Below are positions 8,607-17,298 of a DNA stretch of 64,000 nucleotides, in pieces. Made by a program: the position numbers and the translations under genes. Positions within the stretch are counted from its first letter, which is position 1, and every line of letters begins with the position of its first letter. Location of the stretch: positions 62,001 to 126,000 of the forward strand of contig CASDSU010000028.1 in NCBI GenBank assembly GCA_949283575.1. Reading direction: 5' to 3'. The notes beneath the pieces are model-generated. The model searched no databases, had not been told where the DNA came from, and saw nothing but the letters and a program-made list of their open reading frames with translations. Source of the stretch: an uncultured Eubacteriales bacterium. Its GTDB lineage: Bacteria; Bacillota; Clostridia; TANB77; UBA1234.

Positions 8607-8993
8607 GTGCTAGCTAGATATATGGAAACAAAGAAAGAACTAGAACAAGAAAGGAAGAATATTGTGAAGAATTATGATGATATATTAAATACATCTTTTA
8701 GGAATGAAGTAACAGGACAAATAATGGATGAAGTAAAAAAGGATTTTCCTAATGTTGATAAACATGAATTATATCGCTTTTCAGATAATGTATATATTTA
8801 TTCAACATTAAAAGTTAAAAATGTTAATGAACAAGATATAATAGACCAATTAATATTTCTCAATAATAGATATTTTGATTTTATAGAAGAAAAAGGAGCT
8901 GTTCATAAAAGCCATATAGAATCCAATAATTTAGAATACCTGAAAAAATTACATGAAAAATACCAAAAAATAATAAAAGAAAAAATAGGTTAA
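8607..8993 (+). CDS. Hypothetical protein, about 128 aa, helical
   Basis: Not recognised. Predicted all-helical, charged protein with Lys/Glu-rich ends (METKKELEQERKNIVKNYDD; LKKLHEKYQKIIKEKIG). The start is uncertain: GTG 8607 or ATG 8622, and the frame is open further upstream without a clear ribosome site, so the N-terminus may be lost. It lies inside the integrase-containing accessory region and ends near a weak hairpin at about 8996-9016. Confidence 0.5.
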   Translation: MLARYMETKKELEQERKNIVKNYDDILNTSFRNEVTGQIMDEVKKDFPNVDKHELYRFSDNVYIYSTLKVKNVNEQDIIDQLIFLNNRYFDFIEEKGAVHKSHIESNNLEYLKKLHEKYQKIIKEKIG

Positions 8994-9028
8994 AAGGCGA
9001 TTTTGAAATCGTATTTTTATTACCCACC

Positions 9029-9047
9029 ATATTCCTAACAGGAATAT
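9029..9047. promoter_or_regulatory. Palindromic operator ahead of the XRE regulator
   Basis: ATATTCCT-AAC-AGGAATAT is a perfect inverted repeat about 100 bp before the regulator start. The core CCTAACAG recurs at about 9121-9128 next to the ribosome site, suggesting two repressor binding sites. Confidence 0.55.
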
Positions 9048-9146
9048 TATTTCGTAACTCATAGACAATAATAAAAAATGTGAATTTGTGAAATAATGAC
9101 TGATAGGAATTTATTATATGCCTAACAGTAATGGAGGGGGATGAAA

Positions 9147-9503
9147 ATGGAAGGAAAAGAATACAACGATTGGGAACAATTTGGTAATAGAGTAAAAAAT
9201 GCTAGAAACAGTATAGGAATGACAGTTGAGAATTTGGCAGATAAATCTAATAAAACTGAAAACTTTATACAAAGGATAGAAAGTGGAAAGAAGAAATATA
9301 GTATTCACACTTTATACCAATTTTGCAAATCAATGAAAGTATCTGCTGATGACCTATTAATGGGTGGTAAAGTGGAAATAAAAGAATATAAAGATAGAGA
9401 AATCATTGAAAATTTGCTTAATAATTGTGATGAAAAACAATTAAAGATTATTAAAGAAGTATTAATAGCAATATGCCCAAATTTTGATGATTTAAAAAAA
9501 TAG
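9147..9503 (+). CDS. XRE-family helix-turn-helix repressor
   Basis: A 118-residue phage-type regulator. The HTH covers residues about 15-65 (RVKNARNSIGMTVENLADKS then IQRIESGKKKYSIHTLYQFC), with a C-terminal helical dimerisation segment. ATG 9147 is preferred over ATG 9141 because GGAGG lies nine bases before it. Two copies of CCTAACAG upstream are candidate operators, implying autoregulation. With the integrase and excisionase this looks like the immunity/regulatory module of an integrated element. Confidence 0.88.
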   Translation: MEGKEYNDWEQFGNRVKNARNSIGMTVENLADKSNKTENFIQRIESGKKKYSIHTLYQFCKSMKVSADDLLMGGKVEIKEYKDREIIENLLNNCDEKQLKIIKEVLIAICPNFDDLKK

Positions 9504-9524
9504 AACCTATAGGCTCTATTTTTT
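9494..9524. terminator. Bidirectional terminator between convergent genes
   Basis: AATAGA-A-CCTATAGG-C-TCTATT with flanking A and T runs separates the repressor gene (+) from the 56-aa gene (-). Confidence 0.75.
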
Positions 9525-9693
9525 ATAGTTTTATATTATATATTTCTTTTTCAATTAAAGATTCTAAAGAAACATTTTGATTTAAGAAATCGTTTACTAG
9601 GTCATCATTGGTGATTGGTAAAGAACTAATTATATTCAATCCATCATATTTATTTTCTAATTGTTCTGTTTCAATAAAAAATTTTTTATCCAT
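9523..9693 (-). CDS. Small acidic protein, 56 aa, last gene of AAA+/vWA operon
   Basis: Unrecognised 56-residue ORF starting MDKKFFIETEQLENKYDG and ending EKEIYNIKL. A strong ribosome site (TAGGAGG) overlaps the stop codon of the gene before it, showing tight coupling. It is acidic, without membrane segments. Its position as the fourth gene of the operon at 9523-13310 suggests an accessory or immunity-like component, but nothing in the sequence assigns a function. Confidence 0.65.
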   Translation of the reverse strand: MDKKFFIETEQLENKYDGLNIISSLPITNDDLVNDFLNQNVSLESLIEKEIYNIKL

Positions 9694-9702
9694 CTTGACC
9701 TC

Positions 9703-10665
9703 CTATAAATTTTCATATATCAATTTATTTTTTGCATCCGAACTATGTAATACATACTCTTTAAAATTATAAATATCTTTTTTTGTATTCATCATTTTAA
9801 AAATCATACTTAGTTCTTGATGATATTGTATATTATTATCTATCTCAATTCTGTCCTTAATATGCAATAAATAATTTTCTATAAGAGAAAATACATTTTT
9901 ATTTTTCAATATAAATTCATATTTTCCATTTAATATAAATTCATATTCAGAATTAAAATCATTTATCATTTTTTCTGAATATCTTTTAGGATTATTAATT
10001 GCAAAATAATATAGCTTTTTATCAATAAATTTTCTCCATAAGTCCACATAGCACATTACTTCTGAATTTTTTTGACTAATATGCTTTGAATATACAAAGT
10101 ATTCTTTATCTACATCAACATAAGTTTTTATCCTATCATTCAAGTTTGTAATATTGCATACTTCTACATCTGAAAAAACATCCATTATATCAGAAAAATG
10201 ACCATCATAATCTGGATAGCGACCATTTTTATCTTCAAGATAAAAACCATTTGAAATAATTTTTCCATTCATTGCATAAATATTTATAATTTTTTCAAAT
10301 TCTTTATACATCATAATTTTGAATTCTTTAATTATAAATGCTTTTTTATTATCAGTAGATAAAGAAGTAGTTTTAAATTTTTTATAATCATTTGTCATAT
10401 AATATTTTAAACTTTTTGTTTTAAAATCATATTTTGCATAAATAGAATGGTATTTATCTATTTTTTTGAATGATTTTATATTTTGTTCTATATTATAGAT
10501 ATATTTATCTAACATATTCAAACAATTGTCATGCCCAACAATTTTTTCTATATAATTCACTTTATCATATAAAAAGCTTATTACAAAAACTTTTAAAAAA
10601 CTTTCTGGATTAGTTTTATTAAAAAAAGTTTCCAGTTTTTTTGTTACTAATATTTTATCTATCAT
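9703..10665 (-). CDS. Hypothetical protein, 320 aa, in AAA+/vWA operon
   Basis: Not recognised. Lys/Asn/Tyr-rich soluble protein without a signal peptide or obvious catalytic motif; strongly AT-rich codons. It contains a short internal repeat (EYEFILNGKYEFILKNKN). It starts 12 nt after the vWA-like gene and is followed directly by the 56-aa gene, so it is co-transcribed with them. It may be a substrate-binding or effector part of that system; this is inference from context. Confidence 0.6.
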   Translation of the reverse strand: MIDKILVTKKLETFFNKTNPESFLKVFVISFLYDKVNYIEKIVGHDNCLNMLDKYIYNIEQNIKSFKKIDKYHSIYAKYDFKTKSLKYYMTNDYKKFKTTSLSTDNKKAFIIKEFKIMMYKEFEKIINIYAMNGKIISNGFYLEDKNGRYPDYDGHFSDIMDVFSDVEVCNITNLNDRIKTYVDVDKEYFVYSKHISQKNSEVMCYVDLWRKFIDKKLYYFAINNPKRYSEKMINDFNSEYEFILNGKYEFILKNKNVFSLIENYLLHIKDRIEIDNNIQYHQELSMIFKMMNTKKDIYNFKEYVLHSSDAKNKLIYENL

Positions 10666-10677
10666 ATTTTACCCCTG

Positions 10678-11991
10678 TTAATCATCATAATCTCGACCAT
10701 CATCTTGCTCATACTCATCATCATAGTATTGTCTATCCTCATATTGTTCTAAAGTAGGATTACCATCCATTGACACATCATAAACAAGTTCTGGATTATA
10801 ATCACATAAATTTGGATCAACCCAATCATGTAAAGTCGGATCTTCCCATGGATACCTATCTTCGGTACATAAGAAATATGGGACTTTATCCTTTTGGCAT
10901 AAATTAGCCATTTCACAAATAGAAGATAATCCATCAAAATCTGCAAGTACAACTGAAAATTCAGCCTCATTTGCCATTCTTGCTGCAGTATGTGGGGTAG
11001 GACAAGCAATTTTATTCACTTTACCAGCTTTATATCCTTCCAAAATTTTTCGTGTTCCGTAATATTCATCCTCAACCATATCTCTTTGATAAAAACCATT
11101 ACCACAAGCTGCAATATAACACTCATAACCTTGTTTTTCTAACATACTAATAACTTGTTGCATAAGTTCGTGCATTATTTTATTTGAACCACAACCATAA
11201 ACTCCTGATGTATCAATAAAGAATTGAACATATCGTGCATCTCTTAGATCGTATTTATCTCCAAGTAATTTATAATTTTGCTTTTTTACAATATGTCGTA
11301 GCATTTGTTTTTTATCAAATATTTCAGAACCATCTTGCTTATCAATTCCTGCGTGTTGTGCTGCAATCTTTTTTATAATTTCCAATATATATTTTTTTAA
11401 ATATTCTTGTCTATGTTGAGTTTTAAATTCTTCTTGTTTCTTTCGTTTTTCTTCAAATAAAGTTTCTACAGCTTTTTGTAAATCTTCTGGTGTAGTTTTC
11501 GGCTTACTTTTACTTGGATTTTTTCCATTTGTAGTTATGAAGTAATCACTATCTTCTTTTTCAGAAATTTCTTCATCTTCCTTTTTTGCCTTTTTAGAAT
11601 CCTGTTTTGAAGAAGAACTTTTTGATTTATCTTTAGTTTCAGAATCCTGTTTTTCTTCTTCCGAATCTTGTTTTTCTCCTGTTCCAGAACCTTCACCTTT
11701 ATCTCCAGTATCTTTTGTTTTTTGGCTTTTGTTTTTTTTGTCTGAATTTTCACCGCCATCTACTGAGTTTGGCGAATTCTTTATTTCTTTAGACGCCTCA
11801 TCACCTCCATGAGTATCTTCTGATGTTTTTGAAGTAGCAGGAGCAACTTCTTGTGTTTGAGGAGCGTCCTCTGGTGATTCAATAGGATTATTTTCTTTGT
11901 CATCTTCTTGTATTTCTTGTTGTTTTTTCTTTTTTTTAGCTTGTTGTTCCAGTTCAGCAAATATTCTATTAATATCATATTGCAAAGCCAT
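10678..11991 (-). CDS. vWA-like protein with long disordered acidic N-terminus
   Basis: A 437-residue protein. Residues 1-200 are low-complexity Lys/Glu/Ser/Asp sequence with a coiled-coil-like start. Residues about 245-420 look like a von Willebrand A/MIDAS fold: DARYVQFFIDTSGVYGCGSN carries a DTSG metal-site-like motif, followed by alternating helices and strands (GYECYIAACGNG, FSVVLADFDGLSS). The last residues are DDGRDYDD, the same tail as the AAA+ protein encoded 11 nt upstream. AAA+ (MoxR-like) ATPases commonly pair with vWA proteins as chaperone or defence modules. MIDAS is imperfect, so metal binding is unproven. Confidence 0.65.
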   Translation of the reverse strand: MALQYDINRIFAELEQQAKKKKKQQEIQEDDKENNPIESPEDAPQTQEVAPATSKTSEDTHGGDEASKEIKNSPNSVDGGENSDKKNKSQKTKDTGDKGEGSGTGEKQDSEEEKQDSETKDKSKSSSSKQDSKKAKKEDEEISEKEDSDYFITTNGKNPSKSKPKTTPEDLQKAVETLFEEKRKKQEEFKTQHRQEYLKKYILEIIKKIAAQHAGIDKQDGSEIFDKKQMLRHIVKKQNYKLLGDKYDLRDARYVQFFIDTSGVYGCGSNKIMHELMQQVISMLEKQGYECYIAACGNGFYQRDMVEDEYYGTRKILEGYKAGKVNKIACPTPHTAARMANEAEFSVVLADFDGLSSICEMANLCQKDKVPYFLCTEDRYPWEDPTLHDWVDPNLCDYNPELVYDVSMDGNPTLEQYEDRQYYDDEYEQDDGRDYDD

Positions 11992-12002
11992 ATTTAATCC
12001 TC

Positions 12003-13310
12003 CTAATCATCGTAATCTCTACCATCATCACCATATTCTGAATCTGTTTCGTATTCTTGTTCTATTTCATCCACTTCTTGTCCTAAGAAATGTTCTAATG
12101 TATTATCTGATGAAGAATCTAAATAAACAAATGTTGAACCTCTATTCATTGCTATTCTATACATTCTATCTCCATCAATTTTTATTCCAAATCTAGTTCC
12201 ATCTCTCTTACTTTTATTTCCTGCCCATATAATATTTCCAGATTCCATATCATCATTTGATAATTCGTGAGCAAACCAACCACTATAGCTTACATCAAAT
12301 AGTCCATAATTTCTTATCATTTCTAATTGATGTGTATTTCTTATATTTACATATATATTTTCGTTTCTGCCATAATAACCATCTTCTTCTTTAGATTCAA
12401 ATTCAAATTTTTCACCAGAGTTCTGTAATAAATCAATCCATACTGGAACTACATCTGAATTAATCCTACTTAAATTAATTTGACAAATTTCCAAATCTGG
12501 TAAATCAACTTCTAATCCTTCGCTTTCTAATTCTCCTAAATGTTGTAAATCTGCTAAAGACATTACATCTAATTCACCTAAGTTAATATATTGAGATAAA
12601 GCATCTTCATCAATTTCTGTTCCTAAGATTTCTAAATCTTCAATATATTGTCTTGCTTGTCTTATTGAGAAATTAGGACATTTATCATAAATATATCCTA
12701 AATAGTGATTTTCTGGTAAACCTAAAATTTCTAAAAATAATTCTTTTTCTGGTCTTGGAACTTCTACTCTTTTACTTCTATTTATCAAAGCCTCATCTAT
12801 TTCTCTTTTATCATTTGATGTAATAAAAGTATAAATAGGAAATTTTCCTCTTTCGTATGTGTCAGTTCCTGTTGTTAATCTTCCATTTTCTAAAAAGTCT
12901 AATAGAAAAGAATCAACTTCTGGTCTTGCTTTATCTAATTCATCTATTACAAGAACTACAGGACCTTCTTGTGATTGTTGTAATGCTTGTAATAAGATAC
13001 CTGCTTTTATTGAACTGTCTGCATCTTGTTTCATTACACCTTCAATATTTACATCATACTGAAAATTCTCTGTTCCCATTCTTGGAAAACATTGTACGAA
13101 TTTTTCATCTGCACCAATCATCTGGGAAAATGTTTCGGCTAAAAATGTTTTTCCTGCTCCTGATTTTCCTTGCAATAATAAAGTAGGAATACTCTTTTTA
13201 TCTCTTTTTCCTGATGCCTCAAATAATAATACTAATTTTGCTAAATCTTCTGATGCAAAATAACCTAAATCCTTTAATCTTTGTTGAGTTTCTTGTATTT
13301 TTTCTGACAT
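12003..13310 (-). CDS. AAA+ ATPase, MoxR-like, partner of vWA-like protein
   Basis: A 435-residue protein. The AAA+ core has Walker A GKSGAGKT near residue 48, Walker B VVLVIDELDKA near 120, a sensor-1 like ITSND and an arginine in NRSKR. After residue about 245 follows a distinct acidic C-terminal domain with alternating Glu/Asp and aromatic residues, ending in DDGRDYDD. This tail is identical to that of the next gene product, which suggests a common binding partner. First gene of a four-gene operon (spacings 11, 12 and 9 nt) in the integrase region. Role unknown; defence or protein remodelling are possibilities. Confidence 0.8.
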   Translation of the reverse strand: MSEKIQETQQRLKDLGYFASEDLAKLVLLFEASGKRDKKSIPTLLLQGKSGAGKTFLAETFSQMIGADEKFVQCFPRMGTENFQYDVNIEGVMKQDADSSIKAGILLQALQQSQEGPVVLVIDELDKARPEVDSFLLDFLENGRLTTGTDTYERGKFPIYTFITSNDKREIDEALINRSKRVEVPRPEKELFLEILGLPENHYLGYIYDKCPNFSIRQARQYIEDLEILGTEIDEDALSQYINLGELDVMSLADLQHLGELESEGLEVDLPDLEICQINLSRINSDVVPVWIDLLQNSGEKFEFESKEEDGYYGRNENIYVNIRNTHQLEMIRNYGLFDVSYSGWFAHELSNDDMESGNIIWAGNKSKRDGTRFGIKIDGDRMYRIAMNRGSTFVYLDSSSDNTLEHFLGQEVDEIEQEYETDSEYGDDGRDYDD

Positions 13311-13440
13311 AGTTACACTCCTTTTTCAATTATACTTTTTAGATATATATTCGACATTTATTGTCTAAAATCCCTTATGTTATCATAATATCATAAGTCT
13401 AAAAAAAATAACAATAATTTACAAAAATATTTTAACATCA

Positions 13441-13474
13441 AAAAAAGAGGGGGAAAGTGCAATGCACATTTCCC
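13441..13474 (-). terminator. Terminator of the 196-aa gene
   Basis: Minus-strand hairpin GGGAAATGTGC/GCACTTTCCC followed by CCTCTTTTTTT. Confidence 0.85.
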
Positions 13475-13489
13475 ACCTCCGTGATCAGA

Positions 13490-14080
13490 TTAGAGAGTAA
13501 TCCAATCGTTGCCAAACTGGATTCCATTATCTCCGATCACAATCTCGCACGGTACATCAATTCCGAGAGCTTCACAGCATTCCTCGAGTTCTGCAAGGTG
13601 GCAATGATAAACAGCACCCTCATGGATGACATACAGATCGCAAGGTGTTCCATAACCTGCACCAGAGGTGCGAACCCTTACGATAGCATCAGTATCAGGA
13701 GCCTTCAAAAGCAGACAATCCCAATATCCGATTCTTCCTGCATCACCATCTGCACCGTTACCACGAGCCATAACCTCGAACTTATCTTTCTGGCTAGACA
13801 GAACCTTAATAGTTCCGTTACCCCTTCTGGTGTATCCACCTTCGGCAGACAGCATCATATAGAGAGTATTGTCAGCCTTCTTGTTAAGCCTCGGCTTGCC
13901 ACTCTTGGTTGTGCCAATTGTGTAGTCCGGATTCATCCCACTATTGATTGTGGTATCCTTGGGGCAAGTCAAAGCCATGAATTTCCGTCCACGACCAATT
14001 TCGCCCATACCAATCTGGTAGATAGTTCCGAACTCCATAGTTCTCTCGGTAGCTTCCATTTTTTGGTTTGAATATAACAT
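13490..14080 (-). CDS. Hypothetical protein, 196 aa, atypical GC-rich codons
   Basis: Not recognised. Gly- and Cys-containing soluble protein with likely beta structure (FGTIYQIGMGEIGRGRKFM; GIDVPCEIVIGDNGIQFG). ATG 14080 follows GGAAAGGAC. Codon use is much more GC-rich than the AT-rich genes beside it, and it contains one zero-frame CGG (13987-13985, codon 32) which is not followed by a frame change. Own terminator and promoter space indicate a single-gene unit. Likely transferred from another genome. Confidence 0.7.
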   Translation of the reverse strand: MLYSNQKMEATERTMEFGTIYQIGMGEIGRGRKFMALTCPKDTTINSGMNPDYTIGTTKSGKPRLNKKADNTLYMMLSAEGGYTRRGNGTIKVLSSQKDKFEVMARGNGADGDAGRIGYWDCLLLKAPDTDAIVRVRTSGAGYGTPCDLYVIHEGAVYHCHLAELEECCEALGIDVPCEIVIGDNGIQFGNDWITL

Positions 14081-14253
14081 AGTGTCCTTTCCTTTCTGCC
14101 GTGCATTTTTGCATAAGCTAAGATGTCTAATCTAGCTAGCGCAATTGTGCTTGGCTATAAAAATAAATTGGTTGTTCCGATACTTATATTATACTGCAAA
14201 TCAATAATTCGTAAAATTAATAATTCTAATTTTAGTTATTAGTTTTACTTATT

Positions 14254-15557
14254 TTAAAATTTTTTCAACCTTGTTACTAGACGTCTTTCACTTTCATAAT
14301 ATTTTGGCTTTTGCTTTGACGTTTTTATGTGCTCCTGATACCACCTCTCTAATATACTCAAATATTTTGCTTTTGCTTTTTCATACTCCTCCTTTTCAAA
14401 TTTTTCTTTGCCTTGTAATCTATATTTTTCAACTGTATCTCTTAATTCTAATAGATAATTCATGAATTCTTTTATCACTTCTCTTTTATGAATTTCATAT
14501 TCTGCCTTACAGTATCTTAAAATATGAAAATTACATTCTGCTTGTTGCGATTGTATAAAGGAACGATGTATATTGTTGTGGTCATGGCATACTGTTCCTA
14601 TATATTTATTTAATATTCCCATTTCTTCAAAACTTTCAAGCGTTCTGTTTGCAAAAGCATCTAAAAAACTAATCAAATTTGTAAATACTCCTATTGTGCT
14701 CATTATTTTTCCATTTACACTTATAGGTGTTTCATCTTCATTTATTGTTGGTTCTTTCAATATTTGTTTTTTTAAATCTTCTCTTATACCTATACTTTTT
14801 TTGCTAAAGCTTTTAACAGTATTCCCTACAGTTCCTGCACACATTTTTATTTTTTCATCACTTAAAAAGCCTAAAAGTTCTATTACTTTTTGGTTTGGTA
14901 AATTACAATATGTATTTAAATATACTAGTAGTGCTTTCATCTCTTCATCATAGTTAACAATACTATTCACATTTGTTAGAAATTTTGGTAAATATTCTTT
15001 ATTGCAACATGGGCATACTGTTTTTACTCCAACATATTGTGTTGTATGCGTTATTACTTTAATTGATATTAAATCTCGTGCAACGCTTTCTTGGTCTATT
15101 GTTCTACATCCACAAGTACATGTAGCAACTTTTGAAACTTTAATAATCTCATCGGGATTTTTTGTTACTGTTGGAGCAGATCTTTTATGACCTTTTTCCC
15201 TTCCTGGTTTTCTACCTGATTTTACACGATTATTTTGAATAATTTTTTTAAATCCATTTGTAGATGAAGGTTTTAGGCTATTACTACTGTTTTTTTCTAG
15301 CTTGATTTTCGCAATCCCTAATAGCTCTTCGTACTTGCTTAACTTTTTTTTAATTCTTGATTTTCTAATTTTAAAGATTCACATTGTCCACGATAATTGT
15401 ATCTATCTAAGTCATGAATTACTTCATCTTTTTGTTTATTTTGTTGTTTCAATATCTTTACTTCTTTATTCTTTAATTCATTTTCTTTTTGTAATTTTTT
15501 TAATTTATCTTCATAATTTTTCTTTATTAACTCAAAATCTTTTTCAGAATATATCAT
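14254..15557 (-). pseudogene. IS66-type transposase, frameshifted and truncated
   Basis: The N-terminal coiled coil starts at ATG 15557 (MIYSEKDFELIKKNYEDKL). At a run of eight A near 15340 the frame ends; the next frame continues with YEELLGIAKIKLEKNSSN, the IS66 helix-turn-helix region (KSGRKPGREKGHKRS), a zinc knuckle (CTCGCR...CPCCNKEYL) and DDE-type segments (NEDETPISVNGK, CHDHNNIHRSF, QQAECNFHILR). It stops at RLVTRLKKF, before the usual IS66 C-terminus. No terminal inverted repeats were identified. A decayed insertion sequence is the simplest reading; A8 slippage is an alternative for the first break. Confidence 0.75.
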
Positions 15558-16049
15558 GCAAAATCACCTCTTTTTTTGATGTAATTATTATACTATAAAA
15601 CTTTAAAAAATGCACGTTTCAATACTATTACAATGATATTACATGCTGAGACTGACGATATTTACATTATTTCGAAAAAGTAAATTTTGAAAATATTAAC
15701 ATAGAGAAACACACCTCATAATGCGATATCATTCATAATTAGGTGTGTTCTAATTTATACTTTTTATTTTAAAAAAATGATAAAAATTTTTATATTAAAT
15801 TTAGATTACAAAATCATTACAGTAGAATGGTTTGGGCAGTTTTTAGTTTAAAAAACATTATCTAGTAACAATTTTTATTTAAACTTTACATAAAATGTAG
15901 ATTTTCTACAACTTTTGTGTTATAATCTTATCGTACGACACTCGTTTTCCCAGAAATTTCACTAATTAGTGGAGCTTTGCAAACTCCATCTTTTTAGTTT
16001 TTCACATATAACCCCAGGCACCAATAAAAGATATGGAGGGATTTACTCA

Positions 16050-16454
16050 ATGGTCAAGAAGTTTATCGGTTGGTTTGTTATCTTGGCTCTGGCTTATGCT
16101 GCACATTATTTCGACCTCACGACGCTTCCCGTGGCATTTTTCGCTATACACGCTGGTCTCGTCGCTGCTATCATCATCACGCTCCTGCTCTTCTGCATGT
16201 TTGGAAAGGAACGTGCTCTTATGAAGATGGGACACCTTCTCGTGTGCATGCTTCGGCTCGCCGGTGGAATCGCAATTGTCTGCGCAGCTACCACACTGGC
16301 ACACCACTTCCTTGTGGTCGATTTTTATAAGGCATATATGATTATGACCTTCGGCCAGTGTCTTTGTTTCAACACTTTCACGCCCAGCAACTATTCTCGT
16401 GCAAACAACGAATCTGCTGATCCTTTCGATGATGAAGATGGTCTTTCGAACTAA
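16050..16454 (+). CDS. Small integral membrane protein, 134 aa, atypical composition
   Basis: Starts at ATG 16050 (MVKKFIGWFVILALAY) after GGAGGG; the longer in-frame start at 15969 has no ribosome site. About four hydrophobic segments are visible (residues 5-20, 27-48, 60-85, 95-115), then an acidic tail (PFDDEDG). No family recognised. Codons are GC-rich, including a zero-frame CGG (16254-16256) with no frame change. The roughly 450-bp region before it (15600-16049) holds a hairpin (about 15712-15752) and a -10-like TTATAAT at 15921, nothing else. Confidence 0.7.
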   Translation: MVKKFIGWFVILALAYAAHYFDLTTLPVAFFAIHAGLVAAIIITLLLFCMFGKERALMKMGHLLVCMLRLAGGIAIVCAATTLAHHFLVVDFYKAYMIMTFGQCLCFNTFTPSNYSRANNESADPFDDEDGLSN

Positions 16455-16468
16455 CTATCAACGACAAA

Positions 16469-16503
16469 AAGGCGCTCTCTTTCTATAAGAGAGCGCCTTA
16501 ACT
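16469..16503 (+). terminator. Rho-independent terminator
   Basis: AAGGCGCTCTC / GAGAGCGCCTT stem after the 134-aa membrane protein gene; only a short T stretch (AACTTTT) follows. Confidence 0.75.
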
Positions 16504-16536
16504 TTTGGAAATAGGAATCGTCCCAATTTACAAATT
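16504..16536. repeat. Copy of a dispersed GGGACGGTTC-type repeat end
   Basis: TTGGAAATAGGAATCGTCCC then AATTTACAAATTT closely resembles the arms of the inverted-repeat element at 52476-52592 and the motif at 57943-57976. It abuts the stop codon of the kinase gene. Confidence 0.5.
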
Positions 16537-17298
16537 TTATTCAAAATCCACAACATCTATCCATTTTTTCAAAAATTCTTGTTCTTCTGGTTTTCCTTTT
16601 GTCATTTGTGTTGCAGCAACGATTGGTATCCATCTTTGCAAATGATTTTTAGGAATTTCACTTTTCTCAGAAAACAAATTCAAATATTTTTCTGCAAGCT
16701 CTGTTTGTCCTTTCATTGAAAATAATAAGAAAGTTCTTGCAACGTCTGCTGATGCATTTCCTTGAGTTACGTGTGACCAGTCAATTACATAAGCTTCACC
16801 ATTTTCTTTAATAATAACATTACTTGGATTGTAATCTCCATGGCAAAGTTTTCTGTGATCTTTCATTCCTTCTAATCTGTGCATCAATTCATATTTAATA
16901 TTATCATCAATATTCGTAGCTTCTCTTAATTTTCTTCTAAATTTATCTTTTATTCTATTAAGCAAAGGTACTCTTTTTGACAAAAGTTCTAATTGTAAAT
17001 TAACAAATAAATTTAAGTATTCATCCTCTTTTTCAGGATTTTCTCTCATTAAATCTTCTAAAGTTTTTCCATCGATATGCTCTGAAACTAACGCCCATCT
17101 ATTTCCTATTTTCGTAACAGCAACAAGTTTTGGCATCTTTACGTCTGTTCCTTCTTCAACTCGCGCTTGATTTAAAGCTTCATTTAAGATATTAGCTTTT
17201 GAATAATTTTCTACAAATAATTTAATAGTATATTCTCCATCTCTATATACTTCCTTAGTTTCTCTAGTAGCAATCTTATTATCTAAATTAAACTCCAT
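16537..17298 (-). CDS. Aminoglycoside phosphotransferase-like small-molecule kinase
   Basis: A 253-residue protein-kinase-fold enzyme. The catalytic loop is LCHGDYNPSNVII (HGDxxxxN) and the metal-binding DFG-equivalent is VIDWSHV; the N-terminal lobe carries a Lys in EYTIKLFVENYSK. Such APH-family proteins phosphorylate small molecules or sugars; the substrate cannot be told. Its start overlaps the last base of adhE, so it is translationally coupled at the end of the fermentation operon, an unusual placement. Confidence 0.75.
   Translation of the reverse strand: MEFNLDNKIATRETKEVYRDGEYTIKLFVENYSKANILNEALNQARVEEGTDVKMPKLVAVTKIGNRWALVSEHIDGKTLEDLMRENPEKEDEYLNLFVNLQLELLSKRVPLLNRIKDKFRRKLREATNIDDNIKYELMHRLEGMKDHRKLCHGDYNPSNVIIKENGEAYVIDWSHVTQGNASADVARTFLLFSMKGQTELAEKYLNLFSEKSEIPKNHLQRWIPIVAATQMTKGKPEEQEFLKKWIDVVDFE

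Noticed and set aside
9494-13310. CRISPR or toxin-antitoxin system
   Set aside because: No direct repeats with spacers and no recognisable toxin fold; the AAA+/vWA reading fits better.
14254-15557. CGG as the cause of the transposase frameshift
   Set aside because: The break is at an A8 run and there is no CGG there; it is ordinary homopolymer slippage or decay.
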